Shown here piece after piece: positions 34,604 through 44,800 of a stretch of DNA of 64,000 nucleotides. The notes below the pieces were generated by a model that saw only the letters and a list, made by a program, of their open reading frames with translations, had not been told where the DNA came from and made no database searches. Each line of letters begins with the position of its first letter. Positions within the stretch are counted from its first letter, which is position 1. Both the position numbers and the translations under genes were made by a program. This DNA is from UBA5429 sp942493315 (GTDB taxonomy: Bacteria > Bacteroidota > Bacteroidia > Bacteroidales > WCHB1-69). The DNA is taken from positions 1,736,001-1,800,000 of the forward strand of contig OW818690.1 of the NCBI GenBank assembly GCA_942493315.1, read 5' to 3'.

Positions 34604-36712
34604 ATGACGATACCTGAAATCAGAGAAATTGCGATCAACAGCGCTGAAGCGTATTACAACTATTTAAATCAAAATGATAAAGGGATCCAGGAATTGGATG
34701 TCATTGAACTGGAATATATTCATAAAAGTGACATGATTATTAAAATTAGAATTTCCGGAAAAATAGTTGACACGGAGACTCTTTTTTTTAAAAATTTAAG
34801 AAATGGAAAAAGATATGATACGACAGCTGTAAAATTACTGGAATACGATACAGATAAAAATTTTCTTTTGATCAAACCCGGAGAAAAGGCGAAAGATGCA
34901 TTTCAATCTTTGAGGCATACCGATTTGAAAGTGATTTCCGATTTGAAATTCTTGGTAGTGAGGGTAAAAACATGGTTTAAAATGAATGGCGGAAAAGTTG
35001 AACTCCCATCATTGGCTTCCAAATATGCCGAAACAGTAGATAATATTACTTTTTTTGAGGAAAAGCACTTACAACCATCTGAAAATCAGAAGCAAGCCAT
35101 TAAAACTTTGTTTACTCATCCCTTTACGTATGTTTGGGGAGCGCCCGGCACCGGAAAAACACAATTTGTGCTTGCCTATGCGATTCTTCACTACATTAAA
35201 AATGGAGATAAAGTGGCCATCATTGCGCCAACGAATAATGCGCTGGAACAAGTACTGAGAGGGGTGCTCAAAATGACAGATAAAGCAGGTGTTGATCGAA
35301 GTAAACTGTTACGTTTAGGTTCTCCTTCTAAGAGTTTTGTGGAAATGTATCCTGAAGTTTGTGAAGAACGAGGGATCAATAAAAATCTAATTGATATTGA
35401 TAATCAGATAGATATTCTGAAAAGAGTTCAGAATTTTAATGAAACTTGGGATATGTATGATCAGATTAAACATCTACCCACACTATTTGATGAACTGGTA
35501 GAACTCTCAAAAAATATGAAAAGTGAGAAAAAAGAGCGAAAACAGATTCAGGAAAAAGCACAACCGATCATTGATTCCATTAAAAAAAGTTTTGATCCGT
35601 TTCAGGAATGGGAAATGTTTGTGAATGAACTCTCCCTCTTCAATTGTAAGATGGTTCAAAAACAACTGACAACATCGATTCAAATGGTTGAAAAACAATT
35701 GGAAACAGATGAAACTCTATTTAAAGAGTACATGAATACCAGTATGGATGTATTGGAAGCCGATATTGAAGCATTGCAAGAGATCCGGAAACATATTGCC
35801 AGTAACTCAACGGAAGAACGGTTACGACTGGTAAATGTAGTAGCCTGTACGATTGATGGTTATATTGGTCGTTATACCGATTCCAAATTGATAGTGGATC
35901 ATCTGTTTTTAGATGAAGCAGGATATGCCAATATTGCCAAAACACTCACTCTCTTCAATCGCTCTACGCCTATTACCTTTTTTGGGGATCACAAACAACT
36001 TCCACCTGTATGTGAAATCAACGATTTTGACATTGAAAAGGAGGAACAATACCATAATGTGTTTTTATGGGGACAATCTTCAATCTTTTTAGATACACTT
36101 TATAGATTTGAGCGAGATGTTTGCAGAGATCAATACTTAAAAAACGCTCCATATTCTCCCTTTTATATGGTGCAAGCTTCGTTGGATGCGACATACCGAT
36201 TTGGTGATAATCTGGCACAAGTGTTAGCCCGCTATGTTTATACTCCCTCTTTTCATTCGTTGAATCCAAATGGGGAGACACAAATCTACTTTGTTCATGC
36301 AAAAAAAGTGGATGAGTTAAGGTCGAGGTGTTCCATCAATGAAGTTCATGAAATTAAAAAAATTGTTACGAATCTGAAACAACGCATTCCGAACGATTTT
36401 ATCATACTAACACCCTATAAAAACCAAGTGAAATTATTGGGTAAAAACATGACACAGGAACGTAATGAATACAAAATATTAACGGTTCATGGGTCACAGG
36501 GGCGGGAGTGGGATACTGTTATTTTGAGTGTGGTGGATACATTCGACAAGTGGTTTGTAGATACGCAAAGGCCAATCAGTAAAGGGTTGCACCTTATAAA
36601 TACTGCTGTCAGCCGTGCCCGAAAAAATCTGATAATTGTTTGTGATTTGGAGTATTGGAGCACTCAACGAGGACAATTGATTACGGAGTTATATAATATA
36701 AGTAAAAAATAA
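34604..36712 (+). CDS. SF1 helicase of the UPF1/DNA2-like group
   Basis: 702 residues. Helicase motifs in order: Q-motif-like SENQKQAIKTLF, Walker A GAPGTGKT at about residue 182, motif Ia VAIIAPTNNALEQVL, Walker B FLDEAGYANIAKTL, motif III TFFGDHKQLPPV, motif IV/V region (IILTPYKNQV, LTVHGSQGREWDTVILSVV) and motif VI NTAVSRARKNLIIV. This matches AAA_11/AAA_12-type UPF1-like enzymes acting on DNA or RNA. An unassigned about 150-residue region precedes the core, and a long helical insertion (about 265-400, coiled-coil-like, rich in Lys/Glu) sits between motifs Ia and II. No nuclease domain or partner gene was seen, so its process is unknown. Confidence 0.88.
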   Translation: MTIPEIREIAINSAEAYYNYLNQNDKGIQELDVIELEYIHKSDMIIKIRISGKIVDTETLFFKNLRNGKRYDTTAVKLLEYDTDKNFLLIKPGEKAKDAFQSLRHTDLKVISDLKFLVVRVKTWFKMNGGKVELPSLASKYAETVDNITFFEEKHLQPSENQKQAIKTLFTHPFTYVWGAPGTGKTQFVLAYAILHYIKNGDKVAIIAPTNNALEQVLRGVLKMTDKAGVDRSKLLRLGSPSKSFVEMYPEVCEERGINKNLIDIDNQIDILKRVQNFNETWDMYDQIKHLPTLFDELVELSKNMKSEKKERKQIQEKAQPIIDSIKKSFDPFQEWEMFVNELSLFNCKMVQKQLTTSIQMVEKQLETDETLFKEYMNTSMDVLEADIEALQEIRKHIASNSTEERLRLVNVVACTIDGYIGRYTDSKLIVDHLFLDEAGYANIAKTLTLFNRSTPITFFGDHKQLPPVCEINDFDIEKEEQYHNVFLWGQSSIFLDTLYRFERDVCRDQYLKNAPYSPFYMVQASLDATYRFGDNLAQVLARYVYTPSFHSLNPNGETQIYFVHAKKVDELRSRCSINEVHEIKKIVTNLKQRIPNDFIILTPYKNQVKLLGKNMTQERNEYKILTVHGSQGREWDTVILSVVDTFDKWFVDTQRPISKGLHLINTAVSRARKNLIIVCDLEYWSTQRGQLITELYNISKK

Positions 36713-36738
36713 ACACGATTGATAATCTCAAATTAATT

Positions 36739-37329
36739 TCATCTATTTAGTAACCCACATGCTTGACAATATTTGTCTGTTGGTTTTAATGGAGCTCCAC
36801 AACCATCACATTTAGAATCATCAGCGATCCATACTTCTTGTTCTTTTGTAAATAATGGTTTCTCTTTTTCAATAACACAGGCAATTGTTTTTTTTATAAA
36901 ATGCTGATACCTTAAAATGCAAATTAGTACATTCAAACCATAGTATAACAAAAACATGATACATGGGAATAGTATCTTATCAAAAATGGTATCAGAAACA
37001 TTAAAGGAAACAATGAAAGAAGCAAAAGCCATAAAACAGGCAATAAAAAAAAGGTCGTTAAATCTGATCTGGTAATTTACAACTATTTTATTTTTTATGG
37101 GTTCAATTTCAATATACCCATCTGAAATAGGGCTAAGTAAATTCCAGTTTGAAACAAATCTAAAAACTTCCACAGTGTATGAAATATAGCTTTCTTCCTG
37201 ATTTATAGTGGAAGCTTTTAGATTTTCTAGTTTAGATTGAAACGATTTAAATAATCCATTTTTAACTATTTGAGGATCGTTAATTGTAGTAAAATATGCA
37301 GAATTTTTATATTTTGTAATATTTTTCAT
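36739..37329 (-). CDS. Membrane protein with C-terminal zinc ribbon
   Basis: 196 residues. Two neighbouring membrane segments (about 94-113 and 119-140) follow a soluble N-terminal part; the C-terminus has a double CxxC zinc ribbon (SKCDGCGAPLKPTDKYCQACGLLNR). Family not recognised. It is downstream of the DUF975 gene (61-bp gap) on the same strand. A 24-nt sequence that also lies in the DUF975 leader ends two bases before its start codon. Convergent with the helicase gene. Confidence 0.7.
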   Translation of the reverse strand: MKNITKYKNSAYFTTINDPQIVKNGLFKSFQSKLENLKASTINQEESYISYTVEVFRFVSNWNLLSPISDGYIEIEPIKNKIVVNYQIRFNDLFFIACFMAFASFIVSFNVSDTIFDKILFPCIMFLLYYGLNVLICILRYQHFIKKTIACVIEKEKPLFTKEQEVWIADDSKCDGCGAPLKPTDKYCQACGLLNR

Positions 37330-37331
37330 TG

Positions 37332-37355
37332 TTGGCTTTTCGGTTCGCCTCGTTT
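37332..37355 (-). repeat. 24-nt direct repeat, copy 1 (between DUF975 and zinc-ribbon genes)
   Basis: On the + strand it begins TTGGCTTTTCGGTTCGCC and is identical over 24 bases to 38025-38048; AATG follows in both after one differing base. It lies immediately upstream of the zinc-ribbon protein start codon. Confidence 0.9.
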
Positions 37356-37390
37356 CAATGTTTTTTAATGTACATTTTTTTTGAACAATA

Positions 37391-37990
37391 TTAAACTTGT
37401 TGAGTTTCTATATAGTTGGATTTAACATCATCATAGAATTTAGCGTAAGTAACTTGCATATATGGAAATAACCAAAAGAACCCAATACCTAGAGTTAAAA
37501 TACAAAGCAATGCTAATAAGAAAAATCTTAATCCTAAACAGAATAATTTCCATTTGTACCCATCCATCATTTTTTTACTTTTGTCTATTGCATCATTGGC
37601 TCCAATGTTTTCGTCATCAACTAAAATAAAGTAAGTCATTGAATAAGAAAGAGCTGCAATAATGCCGGGGATTATTAATAGTAAAGTCCATAAAAGTGTA
37701 AAAAGTGCCATTAAGAGATATGTGCCTAACGCTGTACCATATCTATTAAAACCTTGGAATATTTGTTCCAATTTTGCTTCTTGATTTCTGGATATAGCTA
37801 GAGAAAAAATTGCCAAACCTAAGGAGAATTGACCCATTATGAATATTGAAAGGAGTCCACCTGCCATTGGGATCAATTGGATAGCTCCGACAATCATCAT
37901 AAAAACAACAAAAGTTCCAATAGCTAAACCCCATTTTCCTTTTAAAGATTCTCTAGCCATGCGCATTAATTCTACATTTTCTGTACTCAT
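37391..37990 (-). CDS. DUF975 family membrane protein
   Basis: 199 residues, start MSTENVELMRMARESLKGKWGLAIG. This N-terminus (ARESLKGKWGLAI) and the later DAIDKSKKMMDGYKWKLFCLGLRFF are typical of DUF975 proteins, which have about five membrane segments and unknown function. It probably forms a unit with the zinc-ribbon membrane protein downstream; both have the same 24-nt sequence in front of them. Confidence 0.85.
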   Translation of the reverse strand: MSTENVELMRMARESLKGKWGLAIGTFVVFMMIVGAIQLIPMAGGLLSIFIMGQFSLGLAIFSLAISRNQEAKLEQIFQGFNRYGTALGTYLLMALFTLLWTLLLIIPGIIAALSYSMTYFILVDDENIGANDAIDKSKKMMDGYKWKLFCLGLRFFLLALLCILTLGIGFFWLFPYMQVTYAKFYDDVKSNYIETQQV

Positions 37991-38024
37991 TTTTTTATTT
38001 TTTAAATTTTAAATCCCTACTCTT

Positions 38025-38048
38025 TTGGCTTTTCGGTTCGCCTCGTTT
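38025..38048 (-). repeat. 24-nt direct repeat, copy 2 (DUF975 leader)
   Basis: Identical to 37332-37355. Lies between the -7 element (38079-38086) and the DUF975 ATG (37990), thus within the predicted 5' leader of the mRNA, 34 bases before the start codon. Confidence 0.9.
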
Positions 38049-38078
38049 GAATGGTTTCTGAACTCCATAAATTTTTTG

Positions 38079-38086
38079 CAAATATA
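38079..38086 (-). promoter_or_regulatory. -7 element for DUF975 and zinc-ribbon genes
   Basis: TATATTTG followed by C on the minus strand; the predicted leader is about 80 nt and carries copy 2 of the 24-nt repeat. Confidence 0.65.
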
Positions 38087-38186
38087 ATTTTTTTTTTACA
38101 AAGAACAATTTTTTTTATTATGGTTTAAAAAAGAATATAATTCATCGTCAAAACCTCGTATCTGTTATCAAAATGCTTATAGTCTT

Positions 38187-38750
38187 TTAACTTGGTTCAT
38201 TCTGATTAAAGTGTAAAAACTCTTTGGTACTGATTACTGAAGCATAATAATAGCTTAGAGCAGCCATAAAACTATAATGGACATCCCTAGCTTTTATTTT
38301 TTGATCTCCAATCTGTAAATCCTTAGTGGCGCAAGCATCCTCAATTAAAGTGATTTGGTATCCCAAATCTTTGGCTGCTCTTACTGTTGCATCGATACAC
38401 AAGTGGGACATCATACCACAAATCACTAAATCTGTAATCTCGTTAGTTTTTAAATATTGTTGTAACTCTGTGTCAATGAAGCTATTAGAAAAATGTTTGA
38501 TGATCACTTTTTCCTGATTATCTGGTTTTAAGGAGCTATAAATTTCAGCTCCTAAAGTTTGAGGAAGAAAAAAAGTGGCGGATGGTCTTGTAGCAATATG
38601 TTGTATATAAACTATTTCCATTGATTCTTTCCGGAATTTTGATAAGATTAATTGTGCATTTTCTGCAGCCTGAAGTGCCCCATGAAGAGGCATAGTTCCA
38701 TTTTCAAAATAATCATTTTGAATGTCAATTAGAAGTAATGCTGTTTTCAT
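38187..38750 (-). CDS. Isochorismatase-like cysteine hydrolase
   Basis: 187 residues. The Asp-Lys-Cys triad of the family is visible: Asp9 (LLIDIQNDYF), Lys85 (KVIIKHFSNSF) and Cys118 (CGMMSHLCIDATVRAAKDLGY). Members hydrolyse nicotinamide, isochorismate, biuret and similar compounds. The metal-ligand pattern of nicotinamidases is not evident, so the substrate is left open. A single gene between the DUF975 pair and the giant repeat protein. Confidence 0.9.
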   Translation of the reverse strand: MKTALLLIDIQNDYFENGTMPLHGALQAAENAQLILSKFRKESMEIVYIQHIATRPSATFFLPQTLGAEIYSSLKPDNQEKVIIKHFSNSFIDTELQQYLKTNEITDLVICGMMSHLCIDATVRAAKDLGYQITLIEDACATKDLQIGDQKIKARDVHYSFMAALSYYYASVISTKEFLHFNQNEPS

Positions 38751-38801
38751 ATTTGTTCTGTTAGAAAATAAATTGGAATATTTGAAATAGATTTTTAGAT
38801 T

Positions 38802-41800
38802 TTATTCTTTTAATAATTTTAAATTTAGGATGGTATCACTGTTTTCAATTTGTAAAATGTAAATTCCGGAAGCAAGATGTGCAATATCAATCAGGTTTTG
38901 TTGTTCAGAGATTTCAATCTCCATAATAATTTGACCATATAGATTTAAAAAACGAACCTTTGCTTTTTCAGGGATCTCTTTTTCAAAACGGATCTCCACA
39001 AATTGATGTGCAGGATTTGGGAATAATAATATACTAGTTTGATATTCCGAATTTTGGATACCATCAAACATAAATTCGGCATGAATGGTATGATTCGCAG
39101 AAATGTTGGTGAAGGTGTAGGAATATTGTATTTCAACAGGTTCATTATCAACCATTAAACTAAAAAGAACATGATTTGGATCAGGTGTTATTTGAAAAGT
39201 TCTGCTAAATCCTGATTGAACAAAGATCTCCCCATTGGGTGTAATGGTGCCGTAAGGTGTTGATGTAGCAACAATGGAATAATAATATATTTCCGGAGTT
39301 GTAAATTGCATGATTTGAGTATAGTTACTTTCTCCAAGAGTACATAAAGATTTTACTCTAATGTTGTAATGGGTGTTGTTTTCCAACTCTTGTAATTGAA
39401 CTACTGGATTCTCATTTACAATCTGGGTGTTCCATATTGCAGTTCCATTTGGTCGATATTCAAATTGCCATCTGTTTTCTGTAGAACCCGGGGACCAAGA
39501 TATAGTAGCAGAATGATCTGTTAATGAATCCACAGTTAGGTTTGTGGGTGTAATACAATAAATGATTCCATCTGATGTGAGGTATAAATTATCAACAGCA
39601 GCTGGAGGTTGAGTTCCGGAATTACTATCATTTCTCCAACAGAAAAACAATCTTTTTACCGTCCCGGAACAGAAACTAACCGGAATATTAAAATCTTCAG
39701 AGCCCCAATCAGGTTGCATATTTAACAAATTTCCAATCAATATAGCACCGTCCGGAACACTAATGATACCGGAATTAGTAGCAAGTGGAGCAACTAAATC
39801 CCCTAAGTAAATATTCATGTAATCACGCTTACTATTGGATGTAGTTTCACCATTACCTTTCCAGTCAATCGTTAAAATATAATCTGATGTACTGGGCGTA
39901 AAATATATATCCCGATAGGCCCATACAACAGATGCACTATTTGTAATATATTGATTATTCAACCCATTATTCCCTGATACATAAAGAGCTTTAGTACCAC
40001 TCATTGTATTGTTTGTTGCTGTTCCAACAAACCAACCATTCCCGGAGCTCAAATTTTCAAATTGAAATCCTGAAGGATTCTCAAAATCAAGTGTATAGGG
40101 TGTTATAGCAGGAACTTGAATTGTGGTAAATGTCGTTTTCGAAGACCAGATACTCGTATCACCGGGAGAACATACGGATCGTATATAAAGATCATACGAG
40201 GTAGCAAGGGTAAGGCCATATAAAGTACAAGGATTTGATATGGTTTGAATAGTGGTTCCATTGCCCTGTGTAAAACCGGTCGGACCATATTCAATCGTCC
40301 AATATAGAGGGTTGCTTTCGCTATTCCATTGTAAAAGAACAGAATCACCCCAATTTTGTGCAATTCCGATTTGATTAGGTTGAATACAGGAAGGGTTTTT
40401 ATCCAGCACTACATTATCTAAATAAATTTGACTAGAAATACCTTGATAAATTGTTTTAAATGCAATGTATTTTCCTGTGCCTGAATAGTTATTAAAATAG
40501 ATGACATGATCATACCAATTATTTATTGTAGGATTTCCAACAATTTCAATTAAAGTAAATGATGAAATATCGGTTGGACTGTTCATTACACCGATTTGTA
40601 TAGAATCGGTTGTATAGGAGGTTCTTAACTTGAAACTTATATGGAGTGTATCAAGCGAAATGGAATTGCTAACAGGCGGAATTATTGCATAATTATATAA
40701 TGCATTCGTCCAATTATCAAATTTAAGTGACCCGGGAGGAGTGTTGTATATGGATGTAATTTGAGGAAGATAAGATACAGAACTCAATCTTCTCCAACAG
40801 GTTGGAAATGTATTGTTTGTGCCATACGTATCAAATGATTCACTCCAGGGTAATGTATTGATATCTGAACATCCGGTAGTAAATGAATATGGAATAGACC
40901 AAAAAGTGTCAACAATAGAAGTGCATAAGGTTCTTATATAAAATTGATAGGTAGTTGTTGGAGTTAATCCGATAATCAGAAATGGATTTGTAGAGATATT
41001 GGTTATGATCGTTCCATTTCCGTGACTGAACCCGGTTGGGCCATATTCTATTTCCCACAAAGAGCCATTTCCATGTGCTTGAAAACCAAGTGTTATGCTG
41101 TTTGATGTAATATTGCTTGCTAACAAATGAGTAGGAGCAGGACAAACGGGAATTGTGTCAATAATTAAATTATCCAGACAAAGACTAGTGAGTGCACTAT
41201 TGGTTCTATTTAAAAAAGCTACATATTTTCCGGTTCCGTTATAGGAGTCTAATAAAATTTCAACATCTTGAAATGAATTAATGGAGGGAAGCGTAACTTT
41301 ATGAATGGTATCAAAACTATTAATATCTGTTTTATCCGTTAAAACACCAATAAAAAGTGTATCAGTTAAGTTTGAAGTTCTTAATTTAAAATTTAATTTC
41401 CATTTATTGATATTTATGTTTCCTCCCAATCGAGGTAGAATAATGCAATTGAAGGCTCCAATACTATTGATATAAAATGATAATGAACCGGGAGCACTAA
41501 AATTGGGAGAAGATACAATTTGAGGATAGGATCCAAAAATATTGTAAGATAATTTACTAAAACAGGGAGGAATTATTCCGGAACCGGTACCATAAGTATC
41601 AAAAGTTTCACTCCAGGGAACTGAATTTAAAGGAATACACTCTGTCGTAAAAGTATAGGGATCAGAATATAAACTGATATCATTACCCCCACAATTAGCT
41701 TGTGCATAGAATTGATATGTTGTATTAGGTAATAAACTGTTAATAGTGACAAATGTATCTAAAATTGTTGAAATTAGCGTCCCTGTTCCCGGTACAAAAT

Positions 41801-44800
41801 TGGCCAACCCATATTCCACATTCCAGATAGAGGCAGTATTAGCTTCCGTCCAATGGAATACAGCAGACGTATCTGTTATATTGGAACAAGTCAGCTGGCT
41901 GGGGGTGATACAATTGGGAGTCTGCCTTATTTTAAAATTATCAATATAAAAACTGGAAAAATAATTCAGATTTTTAGTTTTAATCACTATATAGTTACCG
42001 ATCCCTGTATATGTATTAAGGTTAACACCAACATTTGCATATTGAGTTGAAGTTAATACAACTGGGGCAATTAAAGTAAATGTAGCAGTATCTAAAGGAT
42101 TGCTCATAACTCCAATATAAAGGGTGTCTGTTAAGGAACCTCTTGCTTTAAATTCTACCCTTAAACTACTCATAGGAAATAAATTTGAAATTTCAGGGCT
42201 TAATACAAAATTATAACCACCGGATGGTGGAATAGATATGCATAATGCACCCGGAGGGCTAAAATAAGTTGTTGAAATATAAACTCCATTTGAGTATGTG
42301 GTGAGGTAACTCCAACAAGTAGGTGTCACATTGGTTCCATAACCGTAATAGTCAAAAGAATCATACCATGGTAATTGGGTGATAATTCCACACGAAGTGT
42401 TAGCAACAATGGGTGCACACCATTCACTATATTCAGACCCACAATAGGATCGAACATAAATCTGATAACTGGATTGTGAATTTAAACCATTAATAGTGAA
42501 TGGATTACTATTGATGCTTTGGAGTAAAGTTCCTGTTCCATGAACAAAACCTACAGGTCCATACTCAATATCCCAGGTTGAGGTACTCCCCATTTCATTC
42601 CATCTTAAGGTGATAGAATTGGAAGAAGCATTCATTTTTTCAAGATCTATCGGTACGGGACAATTAGGAATATAATCAATGTTAACATTATCGATATAAC
42701 CAATGGAGTATGAAACACCGCTATTTTTTATTTTAAAGGCTAAATATTTTCCATTGCCTGTATAATTAATTAAAGATATATATTTATCATACCAGTTTGA
42801 CGCCTGAATAACTCCAATTTTTGTGATCATTTCAAAAGTTGATGTATCATATGGATTACTCATTATTCCAAATAGGATGGAGTCAACTATATTGTTTAAT
42901 CTTAATTTAAAGGAGATTTTTAAACTATTGATTGATATAGAAGTATCTATAGGAGGTAATACAGCTAAATTGTATTGTCCTGCATTGGAAGCATTAAAAT
43001 TTAAGCTTCCGGGGGAACTATAATTCGTACTATTTATATAAGGATAATGAGCAACGTTACTTATTTTTTGCCAACATCCCGGATATGCATATATTCCGGT
43101 ACTATATTGATCGAAATTTTCAACATAGGGTAATCCGGTAATTGCACCACAAAGTGTTGATAATGATAATGGAGTTGACCAACTGCTAGTGTCAGAACTG
43201 CTACATATAGATCTGATGTATATATCATAATTAGTTTGAGGAATCAAGTTGTTGAGATCATAATTACTACTCGAAATTCCAGAAATTAGAGTTCCTGAAC
43301 CATGTGTAAAACCATCAGGGCAATATTCAATTTGAGATTGAGTGGCGTTTCCATTTACAACCCATGTGATTGAGGCTTGTGATGTTAATACATTAGTTGC
43401 AGAGAGATTGCTAGGAGCGGGACAGTTGGGTATGTAATTTAAAACGAAATCATCCACATATATTGTTGATGAGGTTGTCCCATAGCTTGTTAACAATGCA
43501 ATATGGGTTCCAACTCCAGTATATGAGGATAAGAAAATTTCAATATTTTGCCAAGTGTTTACTGATGATACCGTTTGTTTGGATATTAATTCAAAACTAT
43601 TCATATCTTCAGTATTAGAGATAATCCCAATAAATAATGTGTCATCTAGGTAGGATGACCTCATTTTCAAATCCAATTTTAGAGTATTGATTGGAATGGT
43701 ATAATGAACTTTTGGGGTAATTGCCATTTTAAGGTATCCGGACTGACTATTACTAAAATATAAAGCACCAGGGGGTGTATTGTTTATGGTTGCAATATAA
43801 GGGAAATAGGTGTTTGAACTTAGTTTTTTCCAGCAAAGTGGATATGAAGTGCTAGTAGTTCCATAGGTGTCAAAGTTTTCACTCCAGGGCATAGCTAATA
43901 TTGATTCACATAATGTTGTAAATGTTATTGGGATTGACCATTGACTTAAACTTGTACCACAATTAGATTGTAAATATATTTGATAACTGGTATTTGGAAT
44001 TAAGTTTTGAATAACAAGCGAATTGGAAGTTACTCCAAACTGGGTACTTCCTGTACCTAAAGTAAACCCTACTGGACCATATTCAATATTCCACATTTGA
44101 GCACTTCCATTCTCAATCCAGTGAATGGTTGCAGAAGAATCACCTACATTTGAAACCATCAGATTGGTCGGATTTGGACATAATTGTGCATAGTTTAAAC
44201 TCAAATTATCTAAATAAACGGTTGTATTAGCTAGGGAATATTTTGTTTTAAAGGCTATAAAATGCCCGTTTCCAATGTACCCTGAAAAATAAAGCTCTTT
44301 ATTTTCAAACTGATTCGTTGCAGTCATTGTACAAAAACCAATCTGAACATAAGTGCTCATATCTGTAGGATCACTTACAACTCCAACAAATAATGTATCA
44401 TTGAGATCACTGGTTCGCATCTTAAATGATACTCTCAATGTTTGAATTGGGATTGAGGGTGAAATTTTGGGAGTTAAAGCGAAATTAAACCCATTAATTT
44501 GATCAACATAAAATCTAAGAGCACCTGGAGTGGAATAATTTGTTGATCCGATGTTAGGATAGGTCATATCAACGCTATTTTTAACCCAGCAATCAGGGTA
44601 ATTTATTGAGCCAACACCATAATTGTCAAAGTTTTCATTATAAGGTAAGGTAGTAATATAGGAACATAAAGTTGTAAAAGACTGAATGGGAGATGATTCC
44701 GATAATGTAGTACCACAAACAGCTTTTACATAATAATCATAAGTATCATCACTATTCAAATTGGTTAGATTATATTGTGTTCCATTAACAAGAACTGAGT

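Noticed and set aside
34604..36712. Anti-phage defence system built on the SF1 helicase and neighbouring zinc-ribbon protein
   Set aside because: The two genes are convergent, there is no nuclease, toxin or second effector, and the helicase has its own promoter.
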